Shown: positions 61,630 through 64,000 of the stretch, in pieces
Numbering within the stretch: position 1 is the stretch's first letter
Layout: each line of letters starts with the position of its first letter
Source: Bacillota bacterium
Lineage (GTDB): Bacteria > Bacillota > Clostridia > Lachnospirales > Lachnospiraceae
Assembly: GCA_023399055.1 (NCBI GenBank)
Contig: JAEWQV010000016.1
Location: 1-64,000 of the forward strand
Length of the DNA: 64,000 bases
Direction: 5' to 3'
Notes under the pieces: model-generated
Databases searched by the model: none
What the model saw: the letters and a program-made list of their open reading frames with translations, nothing else
What the model was told of the DNA's origin: nothing
Program-made: the position numbers and the translations under genes

Positions 61630-63942
61630 ATGGGTAAGTTTGCGGACAAATATTATTTGGTGGACCCTTGGTCAATATCAGAGGAAGGCTTTGACCCGGA
61701 GTATGGGCAAGTAAGTGAATCGGTATTTTCCTTGGGCAATGAATACATGGGAATACGTGGTTATTTTGAGGAAGGATATAGCTTAGAGAAGAATGTAGGT
61801 AGTTATTTCAATGGCTTCTATGAGGAGACACCAATCTATCATCCTGCCAGATATAAAGGGTTTGTTGATATATCAAGAGATATGACCAATACAGTAGATT
61901 GGCTTTATACTCGAATCAGTATAGATGGGGAAACTTTAGACCTTGCTAAGAGTAATTATTCTGACTATACTAGAAGGCTTGATTTTAGAAATGGCAAGCT
62001 GCAAAGAAGTTTCTTATGGACGACCAGCACAGGAAAGAAGTTAAAGTTAACTTTTGAACGGTTGTTAAGTAGGAAGATTAATCATGTTGGAGGACAGCGA
62101 ATTGTTTTTGAAGCAGTGAACTTTGAGGGTGAGATTAAAGTGGTTACTGGATTGGACTTCAATGCACATATCCCATACTACGCAGATAGTAACTGGGAGG
62201 TTATCCAGTCTGAGCAGGAGGAAAAGCTTCATTCTGTATTAGGTGAGACGAAGAGAAGTAAACTAAGACTTTACTCTAGTTATCGCTATGTAGTTTCTTG
62301 CGATCATTGTCAGGAGCAGCTGGAAGAAGAGCGTTTTTTTGGCACTGAAATTACCTTTGATCTTAAGCAAGAGAATAGTGTTACTTTTGATAAGATGGTA
62401 GTGCACTACGCAGCAAAAAAGAGGGAAAATCCGAATGAAATTTGGGAGCTTGGAAAGAATATTGCAAAACAATATAAAGAGATAAGCTTTGATCAGATCT
62501 ATAATGAAAACTGTGTATATTGGAAAAACATCTGGAACACTTCAGATATTGTAATTGATGGTGATCCTGAAAATCAACAAGGAATACGTTTTTGTGTGTT
62601 TCAACTTCATCAAACCTACCGTGGCTCTGATCCGAGTCTAAATATTGGTGCAAAAGGGTTGTCAGGCGAGGCTTATGGTGGGAAAGCTTTTTGGGATACA
62701 GAGGCATACTGTCTGCAATTTTACATATTTAATAATCCTAAGGCTGCCAGAAATCTCCTTACCTATCGCTATAATTTATTGGAGGAAGCAAGAGCAAGGG
62801 CTAAGGAATTAGACTGTGAAGGTGCTTGCTATCCAATTTCAACCATTGATGGAATTGAAACCTGTGGTGCCTGGCAGCATTCAAGTTTGCAAATTCATGT
62901 TAGTGGAGCCATAGCCTTTGGTATCTTCAATTATGAAAAAATTTGCAGAGATAAGGAGTTCCTCTATTCGAAAGGAATAGAGATGCTACTTGAAATCAGT
63001 CGTTTTTATAAGAGTAGAGTTCAACGTAACCCGATCACAGATGAATATGGTTATTATGGGGTAATGGGTGTCGATGAATTCCATATGATGGTAAATAATA
63101 ACTGTTTTACAAACTATCTGGCAAAAAAAGCAATGGACTTTACCCTTGATGTAGTTGATGAAATGCAGGAATTGGCAAATGAGGAACTTCAACGACTGCT
63201 GAAAGAGCTGAAATTCACACAGGAGGAACTGGATAAAATTCGTGAGATTTCAAATCATATGTATCTTCCGGTAACGGAGGAGGGACTATTTGAACAACAT
63301 GATGGGTTCTTCTTGTTGCCTCACATCGATTTGGACTCAATTCCAGTAGAGGAGTTTCCTCTTTATCACCATTGGTCCTATGATCGGATTTATCGAACTG
63401 ATATGATTAAACAGGCGGATGTTTTAATGATGTTATTCATGTACAGTAATGATTTTTCGAAGGAAGTAAAAAGAGTTAACTATGATTACTACGAACCAAG
63501 ATGTATTCATGAATCATCTTTATCACCTTCGGTTCATTCCATAATTGCTGCAGAAATAGGTAAAAATGAAGAGGCATATCGCTTCTTTCAATTTGCAACA
63601 AGACTTGATTTGGATAATTATAATCGAAACTCCGGAGAAGGATTACATATGACCTCCATTGCCGCAGCTTGGATGAATATTGTATATGGCTTCGGCGGTA
63701 TGAGATCAGATGGAGATCAATTAAGTTTTTATCCAAGTATTCCAGCAGATTGGAACTCTTATTCCTTCTCCATAACCTATCAAGGATTGGATGTGCAGAT
63801 TGAGGTTACAAAAGAAACAGCAAGCTTTCGATTAAAAACAGAAGGAAGCCTTTCCCTTCAAATCTATAATAAGGAGTATCTGATTGATTCCGTAGGAATT
63901 AGTATTAAGATGCCGAATGTAGTAGAACTAAAAGTGGTATAA
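61630..63942 (+). CDS. GH65 disaccharide phosphorylase
   Basis: 770 residues from the ATG at 61630 (GTGGAGGTAG upstream; an in-frame ATG 21 bases earlier lies between operator 2 and the SD). N-terminal beta-sandwich, (alpha/alpha)6 barrel with WDTEAYCLQFY, and the general-acid motif GVMGVDEFHMMVNNN with E483; most GH65 maltose-type enzymes have GPDE here. HHWSYDRIYRTDMIKQADVLMM and the C-terminal cap follow. It phosphorolyses an alpha-glucoside to beta-glucose-1-P. L. phytofermentans is known for GH65 enzymes acting on nigerose, kojibiose and glucosyl-rhamnose; which applies here is undecided. Confidence 0.9.
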   Translation: MGKFADKYYLVDPWSISEEGFDPEYGQVSESVFSLGNEYMGIRGYFEEGYSLEKNVGSYFNGFYEETPIYHPARYKGFVDISRDMTNTVDWLYTRISIDGETLDLAKSNYSDYTRRLDFRNGKLQRSFLWTTSTGKKLKLTFERLLSRKINHVGGQRIVFEAVNFEGEIKVVTGLDFNAHIPYYADSNWEVIQSEQEEKLHSVLGETKRSKLRLYSSYRYVVSCDHCQEQLEEERFFGTEITFDLKQENSVTFDKMVVHYAAKKRENPNEIWELGKNIAKQYKEISFDQIYNENCVYWKNIWNTSDIVIDGDPENQQGIRFCVFQLHQTYRGSDPSLNIGAKGLSGEAYGGKAFWDTEAYCLQFYIFNNPKAARNLLTYRYNLLEEARARAKELDCEGACYPISTIDGIETCGAWQHSSLQIHVSGAIAFGIFNYEKICRDKEFLYSKGIEMLLEISRFYKSRVQRNPITDEYGYYGVMGVDEFHMMVNNNCFTNYLAKKAMDFTLDVVDEMQELANEELQRLLKELKFTQEELDKIREISNHMYLPVTEEGLFEQHDGFFLLPHIDLDSIPVEEFPLYHHWSYDRIYRTDMIKQADVLMMLFMYSNDFSKEVKRVNYDYYEPRCIHESSLSPSVHSIIAAEIGKNEEAYRFFQFATRLDLDNYNRNSGEGLHMTSIAAAWMNIVYGFGGMRSDGDQLSFYPSIPADWNSYSFSITYQGLDVQIEVTKETASFRLKTEGSLSLQIYNKEYLIDSVGISIKMPNVVELKVV

Positions 63943-63968
63943 GTAAATGTGGTGTAATGGAGGACATA

Positions 63969-64000
63969 ATGACAAAATCATATTTGAACGACGCAATCAT
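63969..64000 (+). CDS. Start of next gene (partial)
   Basis: GGAGG (63959-63963) precedes ATG at 63969, opening MTKSYLNDAII to the window edge. An in-frame ATG at 63957 overlaps the SD. It lies 26 bases after the GH65 stop, so it is in the same operon. Too short to identify. Confidence 0.6.
   Translation, partial: MTKSYLNDAI

Overview
The window looks like chromosomal DNA of a spore-forming, plant-polysaccharide-degrading member of the Lachnospiraceae (Clostridium cluster XIVa). Lachnoclostridium (Clostridium) phytofermentans or a close relative is my best guess. This is inferred from the AT-rich low-GC Firmicute base composition with strong GGAGG ribosome sites, an alpha/beta-type small acid-soluble spore protein, a C4-type ribosomal protein L31, Lachnospiraceae-type conserved families (DUF4364, DUF1385, VTC plus DUF4956), and secreted or intracellular plant-glycan enzymes (GH74, GH43, GH94, GH65). 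No rRNA, CRISPR array, transposase, integrase or prophage gene was found.

Layout. 1-300: the end of one tRNA, then tRNA-Leu(UAA) and tRNA-Arg(ACG), each with a terminator. 720-3692: secreted GH74 xyloglucanase with a CBM3. 3897-7802: DUF1700-like protein, a small unknown, a membrane thiol-redox fusion (CcdA/DsbD type) and a secreted GH43 arabinanase. 8190-9400: sparse region with a repeat micro-ORF, a Ser/Asn-rich protein and a rhodanese. 9492-14369: rRNA methyltransferase, lysophospholipase, then amidase - XTP pyrophosphatase - phosphoesterase operon. 14440-15610: seven-tRNA operon (Pro, Gly, Arg, His, Gln, Lys, Leu). 15610-16570: three tiny genes bounded by a decayed second copy of the tRNA-Leu 3' end and its terminator, possibly a remnant of an integrated element. 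16740-25992: LytR-CpsA-Psr protein, CNNM transporter, a choice-of-anchor-A surface or spore protein, DJ-1 protein, Na+/alanine symporter, murF and ddl. 26451-32582: SASP, glmM, tig-clpP-clpX, engB. 32792-35498: DUF4364, radical SAM protein and malic enzyme, all on the minus strand. 35913-42774: rho-rpmE-DUF1385-prmC-prfA-trmH, a conserved Firmicute translation/termination neighbourhood. 42883-46043: VTC+DUF4956 and NfeD+SPFH pairs. 46364-50881: argF, small unknown, coaX, dusB, asd. 51001-53743: two membrane-anchored extracytoplasmic proteins of unknown function. 54102-63942: GH94 cellobiose phosphorylase, two CPBP proteases, an ECF transporter S component, infC-rpmI-rplT and a GH65 disaccharide phosphorylase; a further gene begins at 63969.

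How it fits together. GH74 and GH43 would cut xyloglucan and arabinan outside the cell. GH94 and GH65 would phosphorolyse imported disaccharides inside the cell and save ATP. The rest is mostly housekeeping: cell-wall precursor synthesis (glmM, ddl, murF, LCP, amidase), proteostasis (tig, clpP, clpX), transcription termination and translation (rho, prfA, prmC, infC, L20, L31, L35).

The signals that deserve most attention are non-coding: a structured, terminator-ending leader before the ECF S component; a tandemly repeated Shine-Dalgarno/anti-Shine-Dalgarno leader before tig; duplicated LacI-type operators flanking the GH65 leader; an attenuator plus AUU start at infC; and the duplicated tRNA-Leu tail.
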